DNA of 43,149 bases from Candidatus Omnitrophota bacterium (GTDB taxonomy: Bacteria; Omnitrophota; Gorgyraeia; JAFGHF01), in NCBI GenBank assembly GCA_016939375.1, contig JAFGHF010000035.1, forward strand, positions 1 to 43,149, in the 5' to 3' direction. The first letter of the stretch is position 1; every line of letters starts with the position of its first letter. Positions 8,623 through 16,700 of the stretch are shown here, in pieces. Under the pieces are notes generated by a model that was not told where the DNA came from, made no database searches, and worked only from the letters and a program-made list of their open reading frames with translations. A program made the position numbers and the translations under genes.

Positions 8623-9500
8623 AAGAGGGCTCCCAGGGTTTAAGGTTGGATCAATTTATAATCGGCCATTTGGGTCTTGCGGTTTCGCGTTCTCGGATCC
8701 AACAACTGATCGATGAAAAAGAGGTCACCGTCAACCAAAGACCCGCCAAGGCGCATTATAAGACAAAAAAAGGCGACTCTGTCATGGTGGTGATACCAGC
8801 ACCTAAAAGCCCCCAAGCCCTTCCAGAAGACATCCCTTTGGATATAGTATTTGAGGATGAAGACATTTTGGTGATCAATAAGCCAAAAGATATGGTTATC
8901 CACCCTGCTTGCGGCAATTATTCGCATACATTAGTGAATGCGCTGTTACACTATGGTTGTAAGCTTTCCACGATCAGCGGTCCTACCAGGCCAGGGATAG
9001 TTCACCGTTTGGATAAAGACACTTCAGGCTTGATGGTTGTAGCCAAAAATGACCTTGCCCATCAAAACCTAGCTAGGCAATTTCAAAAGCATACTGTACA
9101 GCGTAAATATATTGCCATAGTTAAAGGTAAGGTTGAGCATGACGAAGGTGTGATCGATTATCCGCTGGCCAGACATCCTCAGCATCGTCAACAATTTACG
9201 GTCAGTTATTTAAAAAGTAAAGAGGCGCTTACAAAATATAAAGTGCTCAAAAGATACAAAGATGTGACATTGCTGGAGCTTATGCCGCATACCGGAAGGA
9301 CGCATCAGCTGCGCGTACATCTGAAGTTTCTGGGGCATTCCATACTCGGTGATACCAGATACGGAAAAGCGAATGACTTTGAGCGCATGGCCTTGCATGC
9401 GGTAGAACTAGGCTTTTACCATCCCCGTTCTGGTGATTTTGTGTCTTTTAAATTAGACATACCAAAAAGTTTCAGCGGCTATCTTGATAGAATGCAATAA
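8589..9500 (+). CDS. rluD: RluA/RluD-family 23S rRNA pseudouridine synthase
   Basis: The 303-residue protein has an N-terminal S4 RNA-binding domain (about 10-75, LRLDQFI...SRSRIQQLI) and an RluA-type catalytic domain with HRLDKDTSG; the catalytic aspartate is D142. It also contains INKPKDMVIHPA and TGRTHQLRVHL, two family motifs. The S4-plus-RluA layout is that of RluD, which modifies helix 69 of 23S rRNA, but RluC and other subgroups share it, so exact targets are uncertain. The GTG start at 8589 lies inside lgt; no later start keeps the S4 domain complete. The next gene, aroA, has its own promoter. Confidence 0.87.
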   Translation: MEEEKRVSLKVEEGSQGLRLDQFIIGHLGLAVSRSRIQQLIDEKEVTVNQRPAKAHYKTKKGDSVMVVIPAPKSPQALPEDIPLDIVFEDEDILVINKPKDMVIHPACGNYSHTLVNALLHYGCKLSTISGPTRPGIVHRLDKDTSGLMVVAKNDLAHQNLARQFQKHTVQRKYIAIVKGKVEHDEGVIDYPLARHPQHRQQFTVSYLKSKEALTKYKVLKRYKDVTLLELMPHTGRTHQLRVHLKFLGHSILGDTRYGKANDFERMALHAVELGFYHPRSGDFVSFKLDIPKSFSGYLDRMQ

Positions 9501-9503
9501 CTC

Positions 9504-9531
9504 TTGATTTTTTAGGCAGTTATGCTATACT
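9504..9531 (+). promoter_or_regulatory. Extended -10 promoter of aroA (predicted leaderless mRNA)
   Basis: TTGATT (9504-9509), a 16-nt spacer and TGC-TATACT (9523-9531). A start site about 7 nt after the -10 falls on or next to the aroA ATG at 9539, and no Shine-Dalgarno is visible, so the transcript is probably leaderless. Confidence 0.75.
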
Positions 9532-9538
9532 GCAGACT

Positions 9539-10840
9539 ATGTCCACTGTTACCATTGAACCAAAAAGAATACATGGCGAATTAACACTCCCGCCCGATAA
9601 ATCTATTTCCCATCGTGCAGTGATTATAGGTTCCTTGGCCCAGGGCCGAACAAGGGTCAAGAACCTTTCTTTTTGTGATGATTGCACGCGCACTTTGAGC
9701 GCTTTCAAGGAAATGGGGGTTTCTATAGCCCAAGAGGATGGGGGGCTTTCTATTGAGGGCAAAGGCCTGCTTGGTTTGCAAAAACCGAAAAAAGAGCTAT
9801 ACTTGGGAAATTCCGGGACATCAATGCGCCTGATCTTAGGAGTTTTAGCTGGCCAGAAATTTAGCTGCATGCTTACGGGTGATGATTCGCTTTCACACAG
9901 ACCCATGAAAAGAGTCACTGAGCCTCTTTCTCTAATGGGGGCGAAGATCGAAGGAAGAGAAGGGGGTAATTTCGCGCCTTTGTCCATTCAAGGGGGAAAC
10001 CTTAGGGCGATTTCATATCGCACTCCTATGGCCAGTGCTCAGGTAAAGTCGGCCATACTCCTGGCTGGGTTGTATGCCACAGGCAATACGGTGGTGAGTT
10101 TTTCTGCTCAATCCAGAGACCACACCGAAAGAATGCTTAAAAAGTTTGGCGCCGATGTTCTAATGCAAGGGCTTTCTGTATCTATATTTGGCAAGAGGGG
10201 GTTAATTGCCAGGGACCTAGAAGTACCGGGAGATATTTCTTCGGCAAGTTTCTTTTTGGCCGCAGCCTGCATTAACCGGGATTCGCAAATTGCAACCAAG
10301 TCCATAGGGCTTAATCCTACCCGTACGGCTTTTTTAGACGTTTTAAAGGAAATGGGAGCCTCTCTAAGCATAAAATACGATGATCCTCAGATGGCAAAAG
10401 AAGAATATCAGGATGAGGCAACAGGTGAAGTAGTCGCCAGCTATAGCCAGCTTAGGGGAATCACTATTTATCCGGAACGGATTCCGTTAGTAATTGATGA
10501 ACTGCCTGTCTTGATGGTGGTAGCCACGCAAGCAAAAGGAGAGACCAAAATTTGTGGCGCTGGAGAGTTGAGGGTGAAAGAGACCGACAGGATTAATGCC
10601 ATGGTGATCAATCTTTCCAAAATGGGTGCTGATATTGAGAATTGCGGCGATGATATAGTTGTCCATGGCCCTACGAGACTAAAAGGGGTTTTAGTGGACA
10701 GCTTTCATGATCATCGGACTGCAATGAGTATGGCCGTTGCCGGTCTAATTGCTGAAGGCCGTACAACAATAGAAAGCGCTGATTGTGTCGATATCTCTTT
10801 TCCTGGATTCTTTGACAAGCTCTCTGGCCTTGTATGCTAA
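9539..10840 (+). CDS. aroA: 3-phosphoshikimate 1-carboxyvinyltransferase (EPSP synthase)
   Basis: AroA joins phosphoenolpyruvate to shikimate-3-phosphate in the shikimate pathway. Visible motifs in the 433 residues are PPDKSISHRAVIIGSLAQG (shikimate and PEP binding), LGNSGTSMRLI, SAQVKSAILLAGL, DELPVLMVVA and the C-terminal RVKETDRI. Length is normal. The gene is a single-gene unit between rluD and the mre operon. Its ATG lies 8 nt after a well-formed -10 and lacks a ribosome site, suggesting leaderless translation. Glyphosate sensitivity class is not assigned. Confidence 0.96.
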   Translation: MSTVTIEPKRIHGELTLPPDKSISHRAVIIGSLAQGRTRVKNLSFCDDCTRTLSAFKEMGVSIAQEDGGLSIEGKGLLGLQKPKKELYLGNSGTSMRLILGVLAGQKFSCMLTGDDSLSHRPMKRVTEPLSLMGAKIEGREGGNFAPLSIQGGNLRAISYRTPMASAQVKSAILLAGLYATGNTVVSFSAQSRDHTERMLKKFGADVLMQGLSVSIFGKRGLIARDLEVPGDISSASFFLAAACINRDSQIATKSIGLNPTRTAFLDVLKEMGASLSIKYDDPQMAKEEYQDEATGEVVASYSQLRGITIYPERIPLVIDELPVLMVVATQAKGETKICGAGELRVKETDRINAMVINLSKMGADIENCGDDIVVHGPTRLKGVLVDSFHDHRTAMSMAVAGLIAEGRTTIESADCVDISFPGFFDKLSGLVC

Positions 10841-10856
10841 AGCCTTGACACATTCG

Positions 10857-10902
10857 GTGGTCCCGCTAATATGGGACCACGCTCAGTGTCGACACTGAGC
10901 GT
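10857..10902 (+). repeat. Two adjacent palindromes between aroA and mreB
   Basis: GTGGTCCC (10857-10864) pairs with GGGACCAC (10873-10880). This is immediately followed by a perfect 24-bp palindrome at 10879-10902 centred on GTCGAC (arms ACGCTCAGTGTC / GACACTGAGCGT). Neither is followed by a T tract, so these are not standard terminators. Short inverted ACACATTCG / CGAATGTGT sequences (about 10849 and 10924) bracket them. Confidence 0.75.
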
Positions 10903-10931
10903 CTGCTATATAACAATAGTATACGAATGTG

Positions 10932-10960
10932 TTGACAATACCAGGTCTCTTTGATACAAT
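10932..10960 (+). promoter_or_regulatory. Sigma70-type promoter of the mreB operon
   Basis: TTGACA (10932-10937), a 17-nt spacer and TACAAT (10955-10960). Predicted start near 10967 gives a leader of about 105 nt. The 11 nt before the -35 are identical to those of the proC promoter. Confidence 0.8.
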
Positions 10961-10989
10961 TATCCAGATAAAGAAGGAGTGGGATAGCG

Positions 10990-11033
10990 ATGAACCTCGC
11001 TAGGCCTTTTTTGGTCTAGGGGGCAAGGTTCAT
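10990..11033 (+). promoter_or_regulatory. Structured mreB leader (hairpin, unassigned)
   Basis: ATGAACCT (10990-10997) pairs perfectly with AGGTTCAT (11026-11033). Inside, TAGGCC (11001-11006) pairs with GGTCTA (11013-11018) around a T6 loop. A nine-codon ORF (MNLARPFLV) begins at 10990 with AAGGAG 11 nt upstream. It matches no riboswitch class I know; cis-regulation is inferred only from position and structure. Confidence 0.5.
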
Positions 11034-11071
11034 TAAGAAATACGATTTATTCCATAGGGAGGTCTAGCGGG

Positions 11072-12148
11072 GTGAATATTTTATTGAAGATTTGGAAGCA
11101 GATAATAAAAGTCTTTAACTATTTTATGGGTTTGTTTTCCAATGACATGGGTATCGATCTAGGCACGGCCACCACTCTTGTCTTTGTCAAAGGGGAGGGA
11201 GTGGTCCTTTGTGAGCCTTCGGTAGTAGCTATTCAAAAGGGATCGCATCGAGTGCTGGCTGTTGGGGAAGAGGCAAAAAGAATGCTTGGCCGTACTCCAG
11301 GAAATATTGTCGCTATTAGGCCGATGAAAGATGGGGTAATCGCTGATTTTGAGATTACCGAAAATATGTTGCGCTATTTTATCAAAAAAGTACACAATCG
11401 CAGGGTGCTGGTACGACCACGTATGATTATTGCTATTCCCTCTGGCATTACCGAGGTAGAGAAAAGGGCAGTCAAGGATTCTGCGGAGCATGCTGGTGCT
11501 CGCGAGGTGTTTTTAGTGGAGGAACCTATTGCTGCCGCTGTAGGAGTAGGTTTGCCCATCCAGGAACCGGCAGGTAACATGATCATTGATATAGGCGGGG
11601 GGACCACGGAGATGGCGGTGATTTCCTTGGCCGGAATCGTCTATGCCAAATGCATCAGGATTGGCGGAGACGAGATGGATGAGGCGATTATAGAGCACCT
11701 GAAGAAGACCTATAACCTGATGATCGGCGAGAGGACTGCTGAAGAAATCAAGATAAGGATTGGTTCGGCATATCCTTTGGATGAAGAGCTTACTATGGAG
11801 GTAAAAGGAAGAGATTTAGTGGCCGGACTTCCTAAGGTGATTACTATATCTTCGGAAGAAATAAGAGAGGCCTTGTCCGGACCGATAAATGCTATTGTTG
11901 AAGCTTCGATGGTTACGCTGGAGCGCACACCTCCCGAATTATCCGCGGATTTGATCGAAAGAGGGATTGTCTTGGCCGGGGGAGGTTCGCTTTTACGTGG
12001 AGTCGATAAGCTTTTGTCTGAAGAGACCGGCCTTCCTGTCCACGTCGCTGAAGACCCTATTACTTCTGTGGCCTTAGGCACAGGTAAAGTTTTAGACGAA
12101 ATACACTATCTAAAAAAACTAATTGTCCCTTCAAAAGTAGAGTTATAA
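11072..12148 (+). CDS. mreB: Rod shape-determining actin homolog MreB
   Basis: MreB forms membrane-bound filaments that guide lateral peptidoglycan synthesis. The 358-residue protein has the phosphate-1 motif [14 protein letters not shown], the phosphate-2 motif [13 protein letters not shown] and the adenosine motif [13 protein letters not shown]. The GTG at 11072 is preferred because GGGAGG lies about 10 nt upstream. It gives an N-terminal extension of 18 residues ([18 protein letters not shown]) before MGLFSND, which looks like a strongly amphipathic membrane-binding helix longer than that of E. coli MreB. An internal ATG at 11126 would remove it. First gene of mreBCD-mrdA-rodA. Confidence 0.97.
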   Translation: MNILLKIWKQIIKVFNYFMGLFSNDMGIDLGTATTLVFVKGEGVVLCEPSVVAIQKGSHRVLAVGEEAKRMLGRTPGNIVAIRPMKDGVIADFEITENMLRYFIKKVHNRRVLVRPRMIIAIPSGITEVEKRAVKDSAEHAGAREVFLVEEPIAAAVGVGLPIQEPAGNMIIDIGGGTTEMAVISLAGIVYAKCIRIGGDEMDEAIIEHLKKTYNLMIGERTAEEIKIRIGSAYPLDEELTMEVKGRDLVAGLPKVITISSEEIREALSGPINAIVEASMVTLERTPPELSADLIERGIVLAGGGSLLRGVDKLLSEETGLPVHVAEDPITSVALGTGKVLDEIHYLKKLIVPSKVEL

Positions 12149-12169
12149 GCTTTAAATTAAGGTAAGGCT

Positions 12170-12970
12170 GTGAGGCTAAAGTGGTTCCAGAATTTACGCC
12201 CAAGCGTACAAATTTTTGTTTTAGCCGCTCTACTCTGCGTTTTTGTTCTTCTCTATCTGCCTTTTTCTAAATGCGTAGGTTCGCTGATAGTTTCTTTTCT
12301 TTCCCCGGCACTTTCCGTAAGTGAGAACATCTCTTCCAATGCGCAAGATTTCCTTGCATTTCAAAATTTAAATGAGGAAAATAAGCGTTTGAGAGGCAAG
12401 CTAGATCAACTGACTTCTCAGTTGGTTCAGCTACAAGATATTGCTTTAGAAAATGAACGCTTGCGCGGTCTTTTATCAATTCCCCAAAAGGCTTCTTATC
12501 AGGCTCAGGCAGCCATTGTGATTAGCAAAGATTCTTCCAACTGGACTAAGACAGTGATGATCAACAAAGGCTCTGTTGATGGTATATGCAAGGGAGCTAC
12601 CTGTGTTTTTCATGGTAGCTTGGTGGGTACAGTAATCGATGTGACCGCCTTGGTCAGCAAAGTGGCCTTAATCACAGATTTCAATTCTAAAATACCTGCT
12701 AAGATTGTAAGAAACCGCGAAGAAGGCATAGTCTTTGGGGGTTGGTGGGGCAATAGCGGTTTTTGCAGGATGAAATATATACAGAAAGCAGAAATAGGGG
12801 ACAAAGTCATAACTTCCGGGCTTGGCGGGATCTACCCCAAAGGTATTTTAATCGGAGAGGTCGAGTCTATAGCGGAAGAACAAAAAGATAAATTGTATAA
12901 AATAGCTACTGTCCGCCCTGCACTGGAACTGTCCAACTTGGAAGAAATAATGGTCATTACGCAAGAATGA
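12170..12970 (+). CDS. mreC: Rod shape-determining protein MreC
   Basis: MreC is a bitopic inner-membrane protein that links MreB to PBP2 in the periplasm. The 266 residues comprise a short cytoplasmic start, one membrane helix (about 12-33), a coiled coil (about 60-100, NEENKRLRGKLDQL and ENERLRGLL) and the beta-barrel pair characteristic of MreC (VINKGS, GLVGTV-like GSLVGTVID, GDKVITSGLGGIYPKGI). It starts with GTG 21 nt after mreB and overlaps mreD by 4 nt. Confidence 0.95.
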   Translation: MRLKWFQNLRPSVQIFVLAALLCVFVLLYLPFSKCVGSLIVSFLSPALSVSENISSNAQDFLAFQNLNEENKRLRGKLDQLTSQLVQLQDIALENERLRGLLSIPQKASYQAQAAIVISKDSSNWTKTVMINKGSVDGICKGATCVFHGSLVGTVIDVTALVSKVALITDFNSKIPAKIVRNREEGIVFGGWWGNSGFCRMKYIQKAEIGDKVITSGLGGIYPKGILIGEVESIAEEQKDKLYKIATVRPALELSNLEEIMVITQE

Positions 12971-13452
12971 AAGCCAAAAAGTCTCTAGTTCTTATATTAG
13001 TCGTACTATTTACTATGCTGCAGTGCACTGTTCTCAATTATCTCCAGGTCTTCAAAATTAAACCCGACATTTTATTAATCTTAGTACTTTTTTTTAGCCT
13101 CTACTATGGACGCTTTTATGCTTTAGGAGTCGGTGTGCTTTGCGGCCTTTTTGCGCAAGCAACTTCTGGAATCGGTTCGGGGGCGGTGGTGTTCGTATAC
13201 GCCTTAGGCGGGTTAATCTTAGCCCATTTAACCAGCTTTATTTACAAGCAAAATATACTAAGTCAGATGTTGATATCTTTTATTTTCACTTTCCTGGTTT
13301 ACCTTTCTTTGTTTTTTACCTTTCATCTTTTAGATATACAGCCGCCTCTATTAAATGCCCTGTTTTTTGTAATCTTGCCAGCCTCTTTTTACACTGCATG
13401 TATAGCTCCTTTTTTGTTCTACTTTTTAAAAATGGCTTTTAACATAAGATAG
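12967..13452 (+). CDS. mreD: Rod shape-determining protein MreD
   Basis: This 161-residue protein is almost wholly hydrophobic with five to six membrane segments, as in MreD, a poorly conserved partner of MreC. The segment LQVFKIKPDILLILVLFFSL matches the usual KPDLLLI signature, and GLFAQATSGIGSGA matches the GL-D-L-G loop region. Identification relies on this motif and on position between mreC and mrdA. The start ATG overlaps the mreC stop (ATGA). Confidence 0.88.
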   Translation: MKAKKSLVLILVVLFTMLQCTVLNYLQVFKIKPDILLILVLFFSLYYGRFYALGVGVLCGLFAQATSGIGSGAVVFVYALGGLILAHLTSFIYKQNILSQMLISFIFTFLVYLSLFFTFHLLDIQPPLLNALFFVILPASFYTACIAPFLFYFLKMAFNIR

Positions 13453-13459
13453 ATATACT

Positions 13460-15190
13460 ATGCGCATCGGATTATTAAAGAGAATATTCATAGTTTTGAT
13501 TCTCATGCTTTTTGCCAGTCTTGCCTACAATCAGCTTATTAAAGGGCCTGACTATCTGCAATTAAGCCAAAATAACAGAATCAAGCTTATCAGGTTGGAT
13601 GCCCCCAGAGGCTTGATTTACGACCGCAACGGAGAATTGGTAGCTGGCTTAAGGCTTGTCTTTAATGTAGCGCTTTTTCCTCAGGAGGTAGAAGATATCC
13701 AGAAGGCCCTGCAGGCGATTAGCCCGCTAGTGGGGCTTTCTAAGGAATCCTTGATGGCGCAATATAAAAATAATTTTTCTGCCCCTTTTATTCCCGTAGT
13801 AATCGCTCAAGACGTTCCTAAAGAAACAGCCATAATCCTAGAATGCCAGGAATCGAATATTCCGGGATTAGTCATTCAGACCCAGTCGCTAAGGGACTAC
13901 ATATATGGCGAGACCCTATCCCATGTTTTGGGCTATTTAGGTAAGATTACCGAGGAGGAGTTAAAAAAGTTTAAAGTCTACGGTTTATGGGATAAAAATC
14001 TATTAGGCAGAAGCGGGGTGGAGCAGGTCTACGATTCCCTTTTAAGAGGGCAGGTAGGAGGGATGCAGGTAGAAGTAAATAACAGAGGTCACCGGGTAAG
14101 AATGTTGGGAGTCAGGTACCCCCAGTCAGGAGAAGATTTGTATTTGACTATCGACATACACCTTCAAAAACTTGTAGACGAGTTATTATCCGGCAAAAAA
14201 GGTGTCTGTATCGTCATGGATCCTCAGAATGGTGAGATTTTATCCATGGTAAGCAAGCCTAGCTTTGACCCCAATCAGTTTATTCTGGCGCTTAATGGTA
14301 ATCCCGGGGCAAGACGGATAATAGCAAAACTGCTCAATTCCCAAGACGCGGCATTGATCAACAGGGCAATTTCAGCTACTTACCCCCCAGGGTCGATTTT
14401 TAAAATCGTAGTCGCTGCTTGTGGTTTGGAGACAGGCGAGATTGACTCGCGTTCAACAGTGCACTGTTCGGGCAGTATAAGAGTTGGCAAGCGGGATCTG
14501 CATTGCTGGAAGCTTGATGGCCATGGGGATGAAGACATATATTCGGCTCTGGGCCATTCTTGCAATGTCTTCTTTTACAGGTTGGCCTTGGAGCTGGGGC
14601 CGGATAAGCTCTCCATGTTTGCCCATAAATTTGGATTAGGTTCTCTCACAGCCATAGATTTACCTTTTGAATCTGATGGCTTGGTGCCATCTAAGAGCTG
14701 GAAAATAAAGACGAAGAAAGAAAAATGGTATGATGGAGAGACCGCTAACTTTGCCATCGGCCAAGGGTATCTTTTGACCACTCCTTTGCAAATGGCTAGA
14801 TTGATTTCTGCCGTAGCCAATGGCGGCTACCTTATTCAGCCTCATGTCGTCAGGAGGGCTGGTGCAAGAGTAACTAAAAACACATCTTTGACAATGGCTT
14901 TCAAGGATTTTACCTGGAGGACCATTAGAGAAGGGATGCGTATGGTCGTACAAGATGAAGAAGGGACCGGGCATAGGGCATATATCCCTGGTTGTCAATG
15001 GGCGGCCAAGACCGGTACAGCGCAGACGTTTCAAGGCATGGCTCATGGTTGGTTCGGCGGTTTTTATCCATACGACCAACCTCGGATCGCAATTTTGGTA
15101 TTTTTGGAGCACGGAGGAAGCGGGGGAGATGCCCCAGCTTCTATTGCTAAAGAAGTAATACAATATTTAAGGAAAAATAAGGAATTATAA
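13460..15190 (+). CDS. mrdA: Penicillin-binding protein 2 (elongation transpeptidase)
   Basis: PBP2 cross-links peptidoglycan in the elongasome with RodA. The 576 residues hold one N-terminal membrane helix (about 8-28), the non-penicillin-binding dimerisation domain beginning RGLIYDRNGE, and a transpeptidase domain. The transpeptidase motifs are S312-I-F-K (active serine), S367-C-N and K517-T-G. The sequence YPPGSIFK and the GRSGVEQVYD block are typical of PBP2 rather than PBP3. It lies directly before rodA with a 6-nt gap, its functional partner. Confidence 0.96.
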   Translation: MRIGLLKRIFIVLILMLFASLAYNQLIKGPDYLQLSQNNRIKLIRLDAPRGLIYDRNGELVAGLRLVFNVALFPQEVEDIQKALQAISPLVGLSKESLMAQYKNNFSAPFIPVVIAQDVPKETAIILECQESNIPGLVIQTQSLRDYIYGETLSHVLGYLGKITEEELKKFKVYGLWDKNLLGRSGVEQVYDSLLRGQVGGMQVEVNNRGHRVRMLGVRYPQSGEDLYLTIDIHLQKLVDELLSGKKGVCIVMDPQNGEILSMVSKPSFDPNQFILALNGNPGARRIIAKLLNSQDAALINRAISATYPPGSIFKIVVAACGLETGEIDSRSTVHCSGSIRVGKRDLHCWKLDGHGDEDIYSALGHSCNVFFYRLALELGPDKLSMFAHKFGLGSLTAIDLPFESDGLVPSKSWKIKTKKEKWYDGETANFAIGQGYLLTTPLQMARLISAVANGGYLIQPHVVRRAGARVTKNTSLTMAFKDFTWRTIREGMRMVVQDEEGTGHRAYIPGCQWAAKTGTAQTFQGMAHGWFGGFYPYDQPRIAILVFLEHGGSGGDAPASIAKEVIQYLRKNKEL

Positions 15191-15196
15191 GAGGCT

Positions 15197-16339
15197 ATGT
15201 TTTTTAGGTATGGTAATTGGAAAAACTTTGATTTTATTTTACTTGCAGTTACCTTAGTCATTTTTGCTATAGGACTCTCTTTTCTTTTTAGTGCAAGCTA
15301 TCAGCAATACGATGCAGAGGAGGGCTTGACCTTACATAGTCTAGTGGTTAAACAGATTATCCGTTTCGCGCTCGCATTTTTTATTGCCATAATCATTTTG
15401 AAAGTAGATTATCAGAAATGGTTAGAACTGGCCTATCCGCTTTATCTATTGAATGTAATCCTTTTGGCTATGGTCTTGTTGTTGGGGCAGACAAGATTAG
15501 GTGCGCAGCGATGGATAAGTCTAGGTTTTATAGGCTTTCAACCTTCAGAATTCAGTAAGCTTATAGTAATCTTTACTCTGGCAAGATATTTAGGTCAAAA
15601 AGAGAATGCCCTGGGTAACAATCTATTTTGGCGCAAAGGCTTAAAATATAGCAAAACATTAGTAGTCTCATTTTTAATAGTAGGTGCCCCTTTTATATTG
15701 ATCGTAAAACAGCCCGACTTGGGTACGGCATTGACATTAATCCCTATCCTCTTGGCCATGCTTTATGTCTGGGGGACTTCTATTAAGACATTGCTGCTTG
15801 TCTCGTTACCCTGTGTTGTGGCCTCGCCCTTTTTATGGCATATGCTTAAGCCTTATCAAAAAAGAAGGGTTTTAGTCTTTTTGGACCCCAATATCGATCC
15901 CTTGGGGGCCGGATATACTGTGATCCAGTCCAAAATCGCTATTGGTTCGGGGGGATTATTGGGCAAGGGTTGGTTGGCGGGGACCCAGAACCAGCTCAAT
16001 TTTTTACCTGAACGGCACACAGATTTTATTTTTTCGGTTGTCGGTGAAGAATGGGGGTTTTTGGGCGCGGCCTTACTTTTGACCTTATATATGGTTTTGA
16101 TTTTAAAGGGGTTTTCTATTGCTCAGCGTACGCTGAATACTTCGGGCAGGCTTTTGGCCTGTGGTATAGTTGTCCTGTTCGCTTTTCAGGTGGTGGTCAA
16201 TATAGCCATGACCATTGGCCTGGTTCCGGTAGTAGGACTGCCTCTTCCTTTGATCAGCTATGGTGGCTCGTCATTGTTTTTAAACATCGCCTCAATCGCC
16301 TTTTTGCTAAATGTGGGCATGAAAAGGGCCGTTTTCTAA
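15197..16339 (+). CDS. rodA: SEDS peptidoglycan polymerase RodA
   Basis: RodA is the SEDS-family glycosyltransferase that polymerises lipid II with PBP2. The 380-residue polytopic protein contains GAQRWISLGFIGFQPSEFSK, KQPDLGTAL, LNFLPERHTDFIFSVVGEEWG and the C-terminal GLPLPLISYGGSS, all SEDS signatures including the catalytic aspartate region around the fourth extracellular loop. FtsW is the alternative, but the mrdA neighbour and HTDFIFSV support RodA. It ends the mre operon; a weak A/T-rich inverted repeat follows (about 16347-16396), so termination before the T4P promoter is likely but not clear-cut. Confidence 0.95.
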   Translation: MFFRYGNWKNFDFILLAVTLVIFAIGLSFLFSASYQQYDAEEGLTLHSLVVKQIIRFALAFFIAIIILKVDYQKWLELAYPLYLLNVILLAMVLLLGQTRLGAQRWISLGFIGFQPSEFSKLIVIFTLARYLGQKENALGNNLFWRKGLKYSKTLVVSFLIVGAPFILIVKQPDLGTALTLIPILLAMLYVWGTSIKTLLLVSLPCVVASPFLWHMLKPYQKRRVLVFLDPNIDPLGAGYTVIQSKIAIGSGGLLGKGWLAGTQNQLNFLPERHTDFIFSVVGEEWGFLGAALLLTLYMVLILKGFSIAQRTLNTSGRLLACGIVVLFAFQVVVNIAMTIGLVPVVGLPLPLISYGGSSLFLNIASIAFLLNVGMKRAVF

Positions 16340-16429
16340 CCATATGGAAAACATAGAGTTAAGAGTTAAAAAAGCATTAAAATCTATATGTTTTTAGAAA
16401 GGAGACCTCTGGACTTAATGTTGTTAAAA

Positions 16430-16458
16430 TGTGCAAATGCACATCTGTCAACTTGACA
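16430..16458 (+). promoter_or_regulatory. Candidate operators upstream of and over the -35 of the T4P/riboswitch promoter
   Basis: Two dyads lie side by side: TGTGCA-AA-TGCACA (16430-16443) and TGTCAA-C-TTGACA (16446-16458). The second contains the -35 hexamer as its right arm. Binding by a repressor or activator is inferred only from symmetry and position. Confidence 0.45.
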
Positions 16459-16481
16459 AATGATGTTTTTTGTGCTATACT
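16453..16481 (+). promoter_or_regulatory. Sigma70-type promoter of the riboswitch and T4P operon
   Basis: TTGACA (16453-16458), a 17-nt spacer and TATACT (16476-16481) with extended -10 TGC. This is the best consensus promoter in the window; the predicted start is near 16488, about 18 nt before the aptamer. Confidence 0.85.
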
Positions 16482-16505
16482 TCACATTGTACGGATAGAA
16501 AAATA

Positions 16506-16680
16506 GCGTTTGAAAAAGGCAAACCCCGTTAGAGATAACGGGGGGAGCCACGTTAGAGTGAATCTCTAACGGGGCAAACCATTTGGCCGTTAAGGCCAGC
16601 CTTCGGTGGAAGGCCGCAAGAATGGGGCGCAAAGCCACAGACCCTAAGTAATCTTTAAGGGTAGCTGGGTTGCCAAGCGT
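16506..16680 (+). ncRNA. Cyclic-di-GMP-I (GEMM-I) riboswitch aptamer, interrupted by an insertion
   Basis: The conserved blocks appear in order: GGCAAACC (16573-16580), CCATT pairing with AATGG, GGGGCGCAAAGCC (16624-16636), a second helix beginning ACCCTAAG, and GTAGCTGGGTTGCC (16661-16674). P1 is formed by GCGTTTG (16506-16512) and CAAGCGT (16674-16680). A palindromic element (16525-16573) plus its duplicated target sits between the P1 5' strand and the core. The first helix is extended by two extra hairpins (TGGCC/GGCCA and GCCTTC/GAAGGC) instead of ending in a simple GNRA tetraloop. The guanosines of GGC at the ligand-reading position favour c-di-GMP over cGAMP. A terminator follows, implying transcriptional control of the T4P operon. 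Confidence 0.88.
16525..16573 (+). mobile_element. 49-bp palindromic insertion element inside the riboswitch
   Basis: The ends are CCCGTTAGAGA (16525-16535) and TCTCTAACGGG (16563-16573), perfect inverted repeats. Inside are a short hairpin, CCCCGTTA-GAGA-TAACGGGG (16524-16543), and a second, CGTTAGAG-TGAAT-CTCTAACG (16551-16571), so three half-sites are present. GCAAAC is duplicated on both sides (16519-16524 and 16574-16579). It encodes nothing. Related copies are at 27733 and 34853. Confidence 0.75.
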
Positions 16681-16700
16681 GGAGGGGCAGTAAATTTTGA

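Noticed and set aside
10873-10902. Intrinsic terminator after aroA
   Set aside because: The stems are strong but no T tract follows either of them, so termination is not supported by the usual criteria.
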